Shown: positions 44,541 to 52,796 of the stretch, piece after piece
Layout: each line of letters begins with the position of its first letter
Position numbering within the stretch: the stretch's first letter is position 1
Assembly (NCBI GenBank): GCA_017531385.1
Contig: JAFXLD010000099.1
Span: forward strand, 1 to 64,000
Reading direction: 5' to 3'
DNA length: 64,000 nt
From: Clostridia bacterium
Lineage (GTDB): Bacteria > Bacillota > Clostridia > Oscillospirales > Acutalibacteraceae
Translations under genes and position numbers: made by a program
Notes under the pieces: generated by a model
Told to the model about the DNA's origin: nothing
What the model saw: the letters and a program-made list of their open reading frames with translations, nothing else
Database searches by the model: none

Positions 44541-46919
44541 TTATTTGAGTGTAGCTATGGTTACACCGTTTTCACCCTCACCGAATGTACCCAGACGGTA
44601 GTTTTTGACCTGCGGATGCTTTTTCAGATGCTGCTGAACTGCAGCACGTAAAGCACCTGTTCCCTTACCATGGATAATTGTAAACTCTGAAAGTCCTGCC
44701 ATAACCATACTATCAATAAACAGGTCGAGAGTCATTATTCCCTCTTCAACAGTCATACCACGCAAATCACAACGGGTATCGGAAGCAGCATTAAGTCTGC
44801 TTTCTGTTTCGCGACGGACAACAGTTTCTTTTTTCTTCTCTTTTTTCTTTTCAACAAGACGCAAGTCAGAAACCTTTACACGCATTTTCATGCTGCCGGT
44901 CTGAATTTCAACATAACCTTTATTATCAGGAATGACAAGCACTTCACCTTCACTGCCCATACCTGCAAGTTTAACGGTATCACCAACCTGTAAAGGTCTT
45001 GACAATTCATATCCGTCATCGGCACCGTCCATGACAGGATCTGCCGCTGCATCAACTCCGGATAATCCTTTACGCACTTTAGACCGCATTTCATTAAGCT
45101 TGTCTGCACTGTTCTGATTTTTGAGGTCTTTTTTAAGCTTTTCAATCTCAATCATCAAAGCATTTGCTTCTCTTCTCGAATTCTCAACAAGACGCATTGC
45201 TTCGCTTCTTGCTCTCTGAATTTCTTTTTCACGGAGCTTCTCAATTTCGGCAAGTCGTTCTTCTGTTTTTCGTTTGAGCTCTTCATTCTCAAGTCTTAAT
45301 TGTTCGGCAGCCTGTCGTTCTTTTTCCATTTCAAGCCGACGTTCCTCGAGTGTGTCAACAACATCCTCAAAACGGACATTTTCGGAAGAAACAAGTTCTT
45401 TAGCCCTGTCAATGACTGATGACTCAATGCCGAGCTTCTCAGAAATCGCAAAGGCATTTGACCTGCCGGGAACACCAATGAGAAGTCTGTATGTGGGTTT
45501 GAGAGTTGAAACATCGAACTCACAGCTTCCGTTTTCAACACCCGGAGTATCAAGTGCATATGCTTTAAGCTCTGCATAATGCGTTGTTGCAGCTATCTTT
45601 GCACCCTGAAACTTGAGTCTTTCAAGAATAGCCATTGCAAGTGCCGCACCCTCAACGGGATCCGTACCGGCACCGAGTTCATCGATAAGAACAAGGCTTT
45701 CGTCGTCAGCTTCTTTCATTATATTAACAATATTGACCATATGAGATGAAAAAGTTGACAAAGACTGTTCAATACTTTGCTCATCACCTATGTCTGCAAA
45801 GACTTTCTTGTAAACGCAAACTTTACTGCCGTCTGCCGTGGGAATCATAAGACCGCACATTGCCATAAGTGTCAGAAGTCCGAGTGTCTTGATTGAGACA
45901 GTCTTACCGCCTGTATTGGGGCCTGTAATGACAAGTGTGTCAAAGCTTTCACCGAGCATTATGTCAACGGGGACGACTTTTTTTGTGTCAAGCAAGGGAT
46001 GTCTTGCTTTTTTGAGCACCGTTACACCGTTATCATTGAGTTCAGGCATTGACGCTTTCATTTTATAAGCAAGCTGTGCCTTTGCAAAAATCAGATTGAT
46101 TTCAAGTGCAGCTTCATAGCTGTATCTGATTTCATCGGCATAATTTCCCGTTTCTGCAGAAAGTTCTGTCAGAATACGCTCGATTTCATCCTGCTCCTTA
46201 CCTTGCAGAACACGGATTTCGTTATTTGCTTCAACAACTGCCATAGGCTCAACAAAAACCGTTGCACCGCTTGATGAAGTATCATGAACAAGACCTGCAA
46301 CCTGTCCTCTGAATTCAGCTTTGACCGGCACGACAAATCTGCCGTTACGCTGTGTGACAATCGCATCCTGCAGACACTTCTGATAAGTCTGTGAACGGAT
46401 GATCCCGTCAAGCTTTTCCCTGATTCTTGATGCCTGTTGCTTCATTTTTCGTCTGATATCCGCAAGAGTCGGTGAAGCATTGTCGGACATTTCTTCTTCG
46501 GATGTGATTGATGAAGTGATTTTTGATTCCAGATACTGGTTAGGTCTGAGAGAGCCGAAATACACATCAATTGAATATGATGTTTCGTCCGATTGACGGC
46601 TTCTCCATTCATGAAGAGAACGGAAGACACGAAGATTTTCGGCAATGTCAAGAAGTTCACGCATAGTCAGAACACCGCCTGCATTTGCTCTTGCGACGGA
46701 GTTATTGACATTCTTTATTGAACCGAAAGAGGGACCGCCGAATTTAGCCAGAAGAATATAAGCATCTTCTGTCTTTTTCAGTTCACCTTTTGCAATTGTG
46801 ATGTTTGTTTCGGGCTTGAGATTCAGTGCCATTTCCTTACTGTCTGTCGCAGAAGCATATGCTGACAGCATTGAAAGGACTTTGTCAAGCTCAAGTGCCC
46901 TGTAATGTCTGTTTTCCAT
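44541..46919 (-). CDS. mutS2: MutS2 ATPase with Smr nuclease domain
   Basis: A 792-residue MutS-like protein. It lacks the mismatch-recognition domain of MutS, has the core helical clamp, Walker A GPNTGGKTVSIK near residue 330, DELGAGTDPVEG, a long coiled coil (about 515-640), a KOW-like segment, and a C-terminal Smr domain with CDLRGMTVEEG and IIHGKGTGALR. In Firmicutes MutS2 rescues collided ribosomes and limits recombination. ATG at 46919 with GGTGAT upstream is preferred over an ATG 15 codons earlier. Single gene. Confidence 0.94.
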   Translation of the reverse strand: MENRHYRALELDKVLSMLSAYASATDSKEMALNLKPETNITIAKGELKKTEDAYILLAKFGGPSFGSIKNVNNSVARANAGGVLTMRELLDIAENLRVFRSLHEWRSRQSDETSYSIDVYFGSLRPNQYLESKITSSITSEEEMSDNASPTLADIRRKMKQQASRIREKLDGIIRSQTYQKCLQDAIVTQRNGRFVVPVKAEFRGQVAGLVHDTSSSGATVFVEPMAVVEANNEIRVLQGKEQDEIERILTELSAETGNYADEIRYSYEAALEINLIFAKAQLAYKMKASMPELNDNGVTVLKKARHPLLDTKKVVPVDIMLGESFDTLVITGPNTGGKTVSIKTLGLLTLMAMCGLMIPTADGSKVCVYKKVFADIGDEQSIEQSLSTFSSHMVNIVNIMKEADDESLVLIDELGAGTDPVEGAALAMAILERLKFQGAKIAATTHYAELKAYALDTPGVENGSCEFDVSTLKPTYRLLIGVPGRSNAFAISEKLGIESSVIDRAKELVSSENVRFEDVVDTLEERRLEMEKERQAAEQLRLENEELKRKTEERLAEIEKLREKEIQRARSEAMRLVENSRREANALMIEIEKLKKDLKNQNSADKLNEMRSKVRKGLSGVDAAADPVMDGADDGYELSRPLQVGDTVKLAGMGSEGEVLVIPDNKGYVEIQTGSMKMRVKVSDLRLVEKKKEKKKETVVRRETESRLNAASDTRCDLRGMTVEEGIMTLDLFIDSMVMAGLSEFTIIHGKGTGALRAAVQQHLKKHPQVKNYRLGTFGEGENGVTIATLK

Positions 46920-46941
46920 AAATATCACCGATAGATAAAGA

Positions 46942-46966
46942 GAGTGTATCGGAAAAAGATACACTC
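46942..46966 (-). terminator. Terminator after galK
   Basis: Perfect nine-base arms GAGTGTATC and GATACACTC around seven bases, followed on the minus strand by TCTTTATCT. Confidence 0.6.
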
Positions 46967-46988
46967 ATGATAAATTATTTAGTTTACA

Positions 46989-48272
46989 TTATTTAATTTC
47001 AGTACCACCGACAGGTCTGATGTTAAGCACATAGCAAGCGCCCTCACCGAAGATACTTTCAAGAGTTGTCTTGTATGTATCAAGAAGTTCTGTGGGAACA
47101 AATGCCTGTATTGTACCTGCAAATCCTCCTCCGTGAACACGCCATGCACCCTTACCTCTGAGTATGTAATCACTTGCGGCAAGAGCAACGGAAACAGGCT
47201 GTGAAAGAGGCTGTTTTGCTGAGAAAACATTCTGATTATACATATAGGATGAGAAACCGCTTTCGGTGATGATGTTCTTGAATTCTTCAAAGTCACCCTT
47301 TTCAAGTGCTGCAACAGCTTTTTCAACTCTGTTGTTTTCACCGTAGAAATGAAGACCTCTGAGAACACTTCTGTCCCCTGCTTTTTCTCTTACAAGAGAA
47401 AGATTTGCAGTAAATTCAGCTTCATCAACATCTCTGAGTGCTGAACCACCGAAAACCTGAGCTCCCTTTTCCATTTCCTGTCTGATAAAGCCGTATTCAT
47501 CAGTAAGGTCAGCGTGATTTGCTCTTGTATCTGTGATAACAAGTGCATGACCGCATGAAGCAAAGTCAAACTCAACAGGCTCGATAACAGGATTTGAATT
47601 ATCCTTGAAGTCAATTTTTACGAATGAACCGACTGAGCAAGCCATCTGATCCATAAGTCCGCAGGGTTTGTCAAAGAAAACATTTTCCGCATACTGAGCA
47701 ATCTGAGCCACTTCAACAGCAGAAACTTTTCCGTCATTATACATATAGTTGATGATTGTGCCAACAAGCACCTCAAATGCGGCTGATGATGAAAGTCCTG
47801 AGCCTGAAAGAACCTGAGTCATTGTTGCGGCATCAAAACCGCCGACATTGTAGCCTCTGTTCTTGAAACCTGCACACACACCTCTGATAAGACCTGCCGA
47901 ATGACCGAATTCTTCTTCATGGGGTGTAAGGTCTGTGATGTCGATAACATCAATCTTTTCATACTCTGCAGATTTGACACGGACGATCATTTCGTCATTC
48001 TTTGCGGCAGCAGCAACTGCATCAAGATTGATAGCGGCAGCCATAACCTTACCTCTGTTGTGGTCGGTATGATTACCGCATACTTCAGTTCTGCCGGGAG
48101 CAGAGAAAAATCTGATTTCTCTGTCTTCATTATAATATTCGCAGAAAAGGTCAACAATTTTCTTATATCTTTCTTTCTGTGATGCAACAGCCTCATCGGT
48201 AAAATAGATTTTCTTCATCAGGTCATCATACTGAGCCGACTCAATTTTTCTGATTGCGTTTTCTTTGGACAT
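46989..48272 (-). CDS. galK: Galactokinase
   Basis: A 427-residue GHMP kinase making galactose 1-phosphate. The galactokinase signature reads SAPGRTEVCGNHTDHNRG near residue 60, the ATP loop VLSGSGLSSSAAFEV near 155, LMDQMACSVGS near 210, and the C-terminal RVHGGGFAGTIQAF. It is a little longer than Escherichia coli GalK. No galT or galE lies nearby. AGGAGAG precedes the ATG; it is coupled to the TVP38-type gene four bases upstream. Confidence 0.92.
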   Translation of the reverse strand: MSKENAIRKIESAQYDDLMKKIYFTDEAVASQKERYKKIVDLFCEYYNEDREIRFFSAPGRTEVCGNHTDHNRGKVMAAAINLDAVAAAAKNDEMIVRVKSAEYEKIDVIDITDLTPHEEEFGHSAGLIRGVCAGFKNRGYNVGGFDAATMTQVLSGSGLSSSAAFEVLVGTIINYMYNDGKVSAVEVAQIAQYAENVFFDKPCGLMDQMACSVGSFVKIDFKDNSNPVIEPVEFDFASCGHALVITDTRANHADLTDEYGFIRQEMEKGAQVFGGSALRDVDEAEFTANLSLVREKAGDRSVLRGLHFYGENNRVEKAVAALEKGDFEEFKNIITESGFSSYMYNQNVFSAKQPLSQPVSVALAASDYILRGKGAWRVHGGGFAGTIQAFVPTELLDTYKTTLESIFGEGACYVLNIRPVGGTEIK

Positions 48273-48276
48273 GAGT

Positions 48277-48999
48277 TTATCTCTCCTTAACTTTATTTAT
48301 GACATTCCATACTCCTCTCAGGAGCAGGAAGAAAATTCCTGAAATAAATGTAAGAATTATAAGCGGTAATGTAAATTGCGGTGAAAAGATATTTGCAAAG
48401 TTATTACCGATTATAATATATGATATCAGTTTCGGTAAAAAACCGGCAACGGAAATGAGTATAAATCTGTAAAACGGAAAATCCATTGCACCGTAAAGAT
48501 GACTTACAGGATTTATCGGCATTAACGGAAGCAGTCTGATAACTGCAAGCACCCACGGATTACCCTGTCCGTCGTCCTCAACAAGCGTTCTTATTGTTTT
48601 GCTCCGTCTTACAAGCCACTGAGCACTGCCTCCACCTTCACGTTTTCCTGTAGAATATCTGACAGAAAAGAGAATTACAAGTCCGCAGATATTTATAAAA
48701 AGTGATTGAGAAAAATCAAAAACCATTGCAGATGCAACACAAAGAATTGAAACAGGAAAAACAGGAAAAGCCGTCAGAATAAAATACAGCAGTTCAATAA
48801 CAAGTACAATCAGCCATTTATTTTGTATTGCTGCAACTTTATGTTCAATATTTGTCAACCAATCGATATATTGCCAGTATTTTTCTTCAAGAATATTTAT
48901 TCCTGAAACAAAATACCACACAGCAAGCATAACAGAAAGTATAAAACACAGCACTGATGCTTTCAGAAGCAATTTCTGTATAAGTTTCTTCTTACTCAT
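48277..48999 (-). CDS. TVP38/TMEM64-family (SNARE-associated, DedA-like) membrane protein
   Basis: A 240-residue polytopic membrane protein of the VTT/DedA-like group. It has an N-terminal helix (about 8-27), further hydrophobic segments near 60-110, 160-185 and 205-225, and the conserved FPVFPVSILCVASAMVF and LLPLMPINPVSHLYGAM segments with the Pro/Arg re-entrant loop. Relatives act as lipid scramblases or transporters of polyprenyl carriers; no substrate is assigned here. ATG at 48999 follows GGTGAT; an upstream ATG has no ribosome site. Confidence 0.85.
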   Translation of the reverse strand: MSKKKLIQKLLLKASVLCFILSVMLAVWYFVSGINILEEKYWQYIDWLTNIEHKVAAIQNKWLIVLVIELLYFILTAFPVFPVSILCVASAMVFDFSQSLFINICGLVILFSVRYSTGKREGGGSAQWLVRRSKTIRTLVEDDGQGNPWVLAVIRLLPLMPINPVSHLYGAMDFPFYRFILISVAGFLPKLISYIIIGNNFANIFSPQFTLPLIILTFISGIFFLLLRGVWNVINKVKER

Positions 49000-49053
49000 A
49001 TATATCACCGATATAAGAGTATGAATCAATTAAAAATATTTTAACAAAAAAAA

Positions 49054-49082
49054 TGGAAAACTTCAAGAGTTTGTGATATAAT
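49054..49082 (+). promoter_or_regulatory. Promoter of the D-2-hydroxyacid dehydrogenase gene
   Basis: TGGAAA at 49054-49059, 17 bases, TATAAT at 49077-49082. Confidence 0.6.
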
Positions 49083-49113
49083 ATTTTAAAATATTAATTG
49101 AAGGTGGTTTTTT

Positions 49114-50070
49114 ATGAATATAGTTATGCTTGATGCGTACACCACTAACCCCGGCGACCTTTCATGGAATAATTTCAATAATCTCGGTAATCTTACAGTT
49201 TATGACAGAACACCCTCTGATAAAATCATTGAAAGAGCAAAGGATGCAGATATTCTCATAACCAACAAAACACCGATAACAAAGGAAATCATCGACTGTC
49301 TGCCGAACCTTAAATTTATTGCACTTATGTCAACGGGATATAACATAGTTGATTATATTTATCTGAAGGAAAAAGCAATACCCGTATCAAATATTCCGTC
49401 TTATTCAACTGATGCCGTGGCACAGCTTGTTATGTCTTTTATTCTTGAGCTTTCAATGAATGTGGGACTTCACTCTCAATCCGTTAAAAGCGGTGAATGG
49501 TCGGAATGTGCGGATTTTTGTTACTGGAAAACTCCTCTGACTGAGCTTACGGGAAAAACTCTCGGAATTTTCGGTCTGGGAAAAATCGGCAGAGCTGTTG
49601 CTGAAAGAGCAAAGGCTTTCGGCATAAATGTTGTAGCATATGTGCCGAGAATCCACGGTGATGAGCCTGAATATATAAAAATTCTCCCGCTTGATGAAAT
49701 GCTGAATATTTCCGATGTTGTCTCTATGCATTGTCCTCTTACACCCGAAACAGAAGGTATCGTAAACAGCGAATTCATATCAAAAATGAAAGAAGGAGCT
49801 TATTTTATCAACACTTCAAGAGGTACTGTTGTGAATGAAACAGCACTTGCAGATGCTCTGAATACAGGCAAGCTCGGCGGTGCAGGTCTTGATGTACTTT
49901 CAACGGAACCACCGCAGAAAGATAATCCTCTTCTTTCTGCAAAAAACTGCTTCATCACACCGCATATTGCATGGGCATCTTTTGAAACAAGAAAACGGCT
50001 TGTATCTATTCTTTATGATAATGTCAGAGCATTTATTGACGGCAAACCGCAAAATGTTATAAACAAGTAA
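49114..50070 (+). CDS. D-2-hydroxyacid dehydrogenase
   Basis: A 318-residue NAD(P)-dependent enzyme that interconverts 2-keto acids and D-2-hydroxy acids, most like glycerate dehydrogenases (hydroxypyruvate reductases). The Rossmann motif GLGKIGRAVAERAKAFG lies near 155, the catalytic Arg in NTSRGTVVNE near 235, the Glu in LSTEPP, and the His in ITPHIAW near 290. AAGGTGG is the ribosome site. It lies upstream of gapA, with separate promoters; metabolically a glycerate or D-lactate route is possible. Confidence 0.9.
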   Translation: MNIVMLDAYTTNPGDLSWNNFNNLGNLTVYDRTPSDKIIERAKDADILITNKTPITKEIIDCLPNLKFIALMSTGYNIVDYIYLKEKAIPVSNIPSYSTDAVAQLVMSFILELSMNVGLHSQSVKSGEWSECADFCYWKTPLTELTGKTLGIFGLGKIGRAVAERAKAFGINVVAYVPRIHGDEPEYIKILPLDEMLNISDVVSMHCPLTPETEGIVNSEFISKMKEGAYFINTSRGTVVNETALADALNTGKLGGAGLDVLSTEPPQKDNPLLSAKNCFITPHIAWASFETRKRLVSILYDNVRAFIDGKPQNVINK

Positions 50071-50117
50071 TTGGAAATATACTCTTTTTGTGTGAGTTAA
50101 ACAAATCTTTGTAAATT

Positions 50118-50135
50118 AAGTTAATTTTTTAACAA
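50118..50135. promoter_or_regulatory. Rex-like redox operator upstream of gapA
   Basis: AAGTTAATTTTTTAACAA matches 12 of 14 fixed positions of the Rex consensus TTGTTAA-N4-TTAACAA and ends five bases before the -35 box. Rex senses NADH/NAD and regulates gap in several Firmicutes; binding here is inference. Confidence 0.6.
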
Positions 50136-50140
50136 AAGAC

Positions 50141-50169
50141 TTGAATATTTATCCAATATGAGTTAAAAT
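50141..50169 (+). promoter_or_regulatory. Promoter of gapA
   Basis: TTGAAT at 50141-50146, 17 bases, TAAAAT at 50164-50169. Confidence 0.72.
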
Positions 50170-50185
50170 AATAACGCAAAAAAAC

Positions 50186-50201
50186 AATGGCTTAAGCCAT
50201 T
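50186..50201. promoter_or_regulatory. Perfect 16-base palindrome in the gapA leader
   Basis: AATGGCTTAAGCCATT lies at about +10 to +25 of the transcript, directly before the GGAGG ribosome site. It could be an operator or a 5' stabilising stem. Confidence 0.5.
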
Positions 50202-50220
50202 ATAAATGGAGGAAAATTAA

Positions 50221-51258
50221 ATGTCAGTTAAAGTTGCTATTAACGGTTTCGGCAGAATCGGCCGTCTTGCATTCCGTCAGATGTTCGGTGCAGAAGGTTA
50301 CGATGTTGTTGCTATCAACGATCTTACAAAGCCCTCAATGCTTGCTCAGCTTCTCAAGTATGATACAGCACAGGGTGGTTACTGCGGCAGAATCGGCGAA
50401 GGTCTTCACACAGTTGAAGCTGACGACGAAGCAGGCACAATCACAGTTGACGGCAAGACTCTCAAAATCTATGCAAAAGCTAACGCTGCTGAACTCCCCT
50501 GGGGTGAACTCGGTGTTGACGTAGTTCTTGAATGTACAGGTTTCTACTGCTCAAAGGACAAGTCACAGGCTCACATCGATGCAGGTGCAAAGAAAGTTGT
50601 TATTTCAGCTCCCGCAGGTAACGACCTCAAGACAATCGTTTTCAGCGTAAACGAAGATACACTTACAGCTGATGATACAATCATCTCTGCTGCTTCTTGT
50701 ACAACAAACTGCCTTGCTCCCATGGCAAAGGCTCTCAACGATTTCGCTCCCATCCAGAGCGGTATCATGGCTACAATCCATGCATACACAGGCGACCAGA
50801 TGATCCTCGACGGTCCTCACAGAAAGGGCGACATGAGAAGAGCAAGAGCCGGTGCTGCAAACATCGTTCCCAACTCAACAGGTGCTGCTAAGGCTATCGG
50901 TCTTGTTATTCCCGAGCTTAACGGCAAGCTCATCGGTGCTGCACAGAGAGTTCCCGTTCCCACAGGTTCAACAACAATCCTCACAGCAGTTGTTAAGGGT
51001 GCAGACGTAACAAAGGATGCTATCAACGCTGCTATGAAGGCTGCTGCATCAGAAAGCTTCGGCTACAACGAAGATGAAATCGTTTCTTCAGACGTTATCG
51101 GCATGAGATACGGCTCACTCTTCGATGCAACACAGACAATGGTTGCTAAGGTTGGCGACGATCTCTATCAGGTTCAGGTTGTTTCATGGTATGACAATGA
51201 AAACAGCTACACAAGCCAGATGGTTCGTACAATCAAGTACTTTGCTGAACTCGCTTAA
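50221..51258 (+). CDS. gapA: Glyceraldehyde-3-phosphate dehydrogenase, type I
   Basis: A 345-residue NAD-dependent glycolytic enzyme. It has the [12 protein letters not shown]ossmann loop, catalytic Cys in [13 protein letters not shown] near residue 157, the partner His in [14 protein letters not shown], and the [15 protein letters not shown]-terminal segment. An Asp at the NAD ribose position (VAINDLT) fits NAD use. Codon choice is strongly biased (AAG for Lys, CTT/CTC for Leu, GGT/GGC for Gly), indicating very high expression. GGAGG lies upstream; a strong terminator follows. Confidence 0.98.
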   Translation: MSVKVAINGFGRIGRLAFRQMFGAEGYDVVAINDLTKPSMLAQLLKYDTAQGGYCGRIGEGLHTVEADDEAGTITVDGKTLKIYAKANAAELPWGELGVDVVLECTGFYCSKDKSQAHIDAGAKKVVISAPAGNDLKTIVFSVNEDTLTADDTIISAASCTTNCLAPMAKALNDFAPIQSGIMATIHAYTGDQMILDGPHRKGDMRRARAGAANIVPNSTGAAKAIGLVIPELNGKLIGAAQRVPVPTGSTTILTAVVKGADVTKDAINAAMKAAASESFGYNEDEIVSSDVIGMRYGSLFDATQTMVAKVGDDLYQVQVVSWYDNENSYTSQMVRTIKYFAELA

Positions 51259-51270
51259 TCAACAAAAATT

Positions 51271-51302
51271 ATCCCGTATGGCAACATACGGGATTTATTT
51301 TT
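51271..51302 (+). terminator. Terminator of gapA
   Basis: Perfect ten-base arms ATCCCGTATG and CATACGGGAT, loop GCAA, then TTATTTTTTT. Confidence 0.92.
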
Positions 51303-51322
51303 TTCAATTATATCACAAAAAA

Positions 51323-51350
51323 AAGTCAGGCACACAATCATACCTGACTT
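51323..51350 (-). terminator. Terminator of the PP2C-like gene
   Basis: Arms AAGTCAGG and CCTGACTT; on the minus strand TTTTTTTT follows. Confidence 0.85.
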
Positions 51351-51385
51351 TTATTAATTTAATGATGCCTAAGTCATCATTTATT

Positions 51386-52711
51386 TTATTCTTCACCACC
51401 GACAGGTTCCTCAGCAGGCGGCTCATCAACAGGCGGCTCATCAACAGGCGGCTCATCAACAGGCGGCTCGTCAACAGGCGGCTCATCAACAGGTGGCTCG
51501 TCAACAGGTGGTTCATCAACAGGTGGCTCGTCAACAGGTGGTTCTGTTGTTGTCTGAGTTGTGCTTTCTGTAGTGCGTTCTGTTGTTGTTTCAGGAGCAC
51601 GGGTTGTTGTTGTATTGTCGTCCACAGGTGCATCAACATCTCCGCCCAATTCGGTATCCTCAACTTCCTGCATTCCGTTACTGCCGTTAAAATCGTCATC
51701 ATTTGTTCCGTTCTCAATAATTATCTGCTCACCATTGGTACCGGACTCACCTTCATTCAAGGGATTATCCGGACGTGTAGCAAGGTAAAGTGCAGCAGTT
51801 ACAGCGAGAATAATTACAAGAATTGCAACAGGAATAAAGCTTAAGATCTTTTTCTTGGGGGATGCAGGTCTCTTACCGGTTTCCGGTTTTTCATCATCGG
51901 TAACATAACCATCAGTTTTTCGAAGTTCATCTGTTTCAACAGGAGGTTCTGCATCAAAAGCATCCGGGGTGATGGAAACAGCACCATCATCATCAATATC
52001 ATCATCAGGAATAACAAGCGGAGTAGCAGCATATGTACGTTCTGAATCACATTTGAGCTTCATCAGTACAACAGAGCAATCTTTACCTCTTGCACCAATT
52101 GATAAAAGTTTGTAAAACTCTTTTATCATTGATTTCAGATCAACATCTGAATCAAAAGTATTAACGATTCCATCATAATCAAGATCAGCGGATGCTTCTT
52201 CACCGATAAGTGCAAACATATCACCATCAGCAATCACATCAACAAACTGAAAACCTCTTCCGTTTTCATCATCAGAAAGAGCAATCTCAAAAAGTTCACC
52301 TTCAGAAAAGCGAAGAAGATGACATCCGCCTGTCTTTGCGGCTATAACGCAGTCGTCATATGCACAAACAACACCGACAGAAAGCCTTCCGCCTTCAATA
52401 CCGCAATTTTCAACAACAGATTGCATATCATCAAAATACTTATTGATAACATTTTCTGCATTGTATTTATTAAAATTTATGTCTTGTACATAGTCATTGA
52501 ATGCAGATACTGCACCTGCAGCAAATCCCTTCTGATTACCGGATGCAATAACAGCAATATATGGTGGATTTACACTTCCTGCCGCTTTGAATCCATTATC
52601 AGCTTCCTGAGCAGAAATAACCTTACCATTCAAATTGAGATTATCACCGTTAAAACCTTTAGCCAAACGGCTTTTTGTTATAGCAACCGATTCAGCAAGT
52701 ATAACTGCCAT
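51386..52711 (-). CDS. Membrane-anchored PP2C-like pseudophosphatase with PPVDE-repeat tail
   Basis: A 441-residue protein. Residues 1-225 follow the PP2C/SpoIIE fold in outline (IAVIASGNQKGFAAG, YDDCVIAAKTGGCHLLRF, VIADGDMFALIGEE, IGARGKDCSVVLMKL), but the metal aspartates expected at DGxGG, GDSR, SDGL and DN are replaced, so phosphatase activity is unlikely. A Lys/Pro stretch, one membrane helix (about 295-317), an acidic Asn/Gly-rich linker, a Thr-rich segment and nine PPVDE-type repeats follow; the tail probably spans the wall outside. The layout recalls wall-sensing Ser/Thr kinase systems, but no kinase gene is near. ATG at 52711 follows AAGGTGA. Function unknown. Confidence 0.75.
   Translation of the reverse strand: MAVILAESVAITKSRLAKGFNGDNLNLNGKVISAQEADNGFKAAGSVNPPYIAVIASGNQKGFAAGAVSAFNDYVQDINFNKYNAENVINKYFDDMQSVVENCGIEGGRLSVGVVCAYDDCVIAAKTGGCHLLRFSEGELFEIALSDDENGRGFQFVDVIADGDMFALIGEEASADLDYDGIVNTFDSDVDLKSMIKEFYKLLSIGARGKDCSVVLMKLKCDSERTYAATPLVIPDDDIDDDGAVSITPDAFDAEPPVETDELRKTDGYVTDDEKPETGKRPASPKKKILSFIPVAILVIILAVTAALYLATRPDNPLNEGESGTNGEQIIIENGTNDDDFNGSNGMQEVEDTELGGDVDAPVDDNTTTTRAPETTTERTTESTTQTTTEPPVDEPPVDEPPVDEPPVDEPPVDEPPVDEPPVDEPPVDEPPAEEPVGGEE
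51407..51541 (-). repeat. 15-base coding tandem repeat (PPVDE x8 plus PPAEE)
   Basis: Nine tandem 15-base units encode PPVDE eight times and PPAEE once. Units differ only at wobble positions (GGCGG or GGTGG, CTCATC or CTCGTC), so the array is recent or kept uniform. Confidence 0.95.
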
Positions 52712-52744
52712 AATATTCACCTTCTCTTTTAATCTAACTATATT

Positions 52745-52773
52745 ATTTTATCATTTAATTTATGAGTAGTCAA
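52745..52773 (-). promoter_or_regulatory. Promoter of the PP2C-like gene
   Basis: TTGACT at 52773-52768, 17 bases, TAAAAT at 52750-52745. Confidence 0.72.
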
Positions 52774-52796
52774 CAGATTAAAAAATATTTTATAAA

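Noticed and set aside
51407..51541. Possible CRISPR-like array
   Set aside because: The unit is 15 bases without spacers, in frame inside a gene, so it is a coding tandem repeat.
51313..51844. Long frames rich in LMSRLLMSR or NRRLINRR-type repeats opposite and beside the PP2C-like gene
   Set aside because: They are shadow readings of the 15-base PPVDE repeat in other frames, without ribosome sites.
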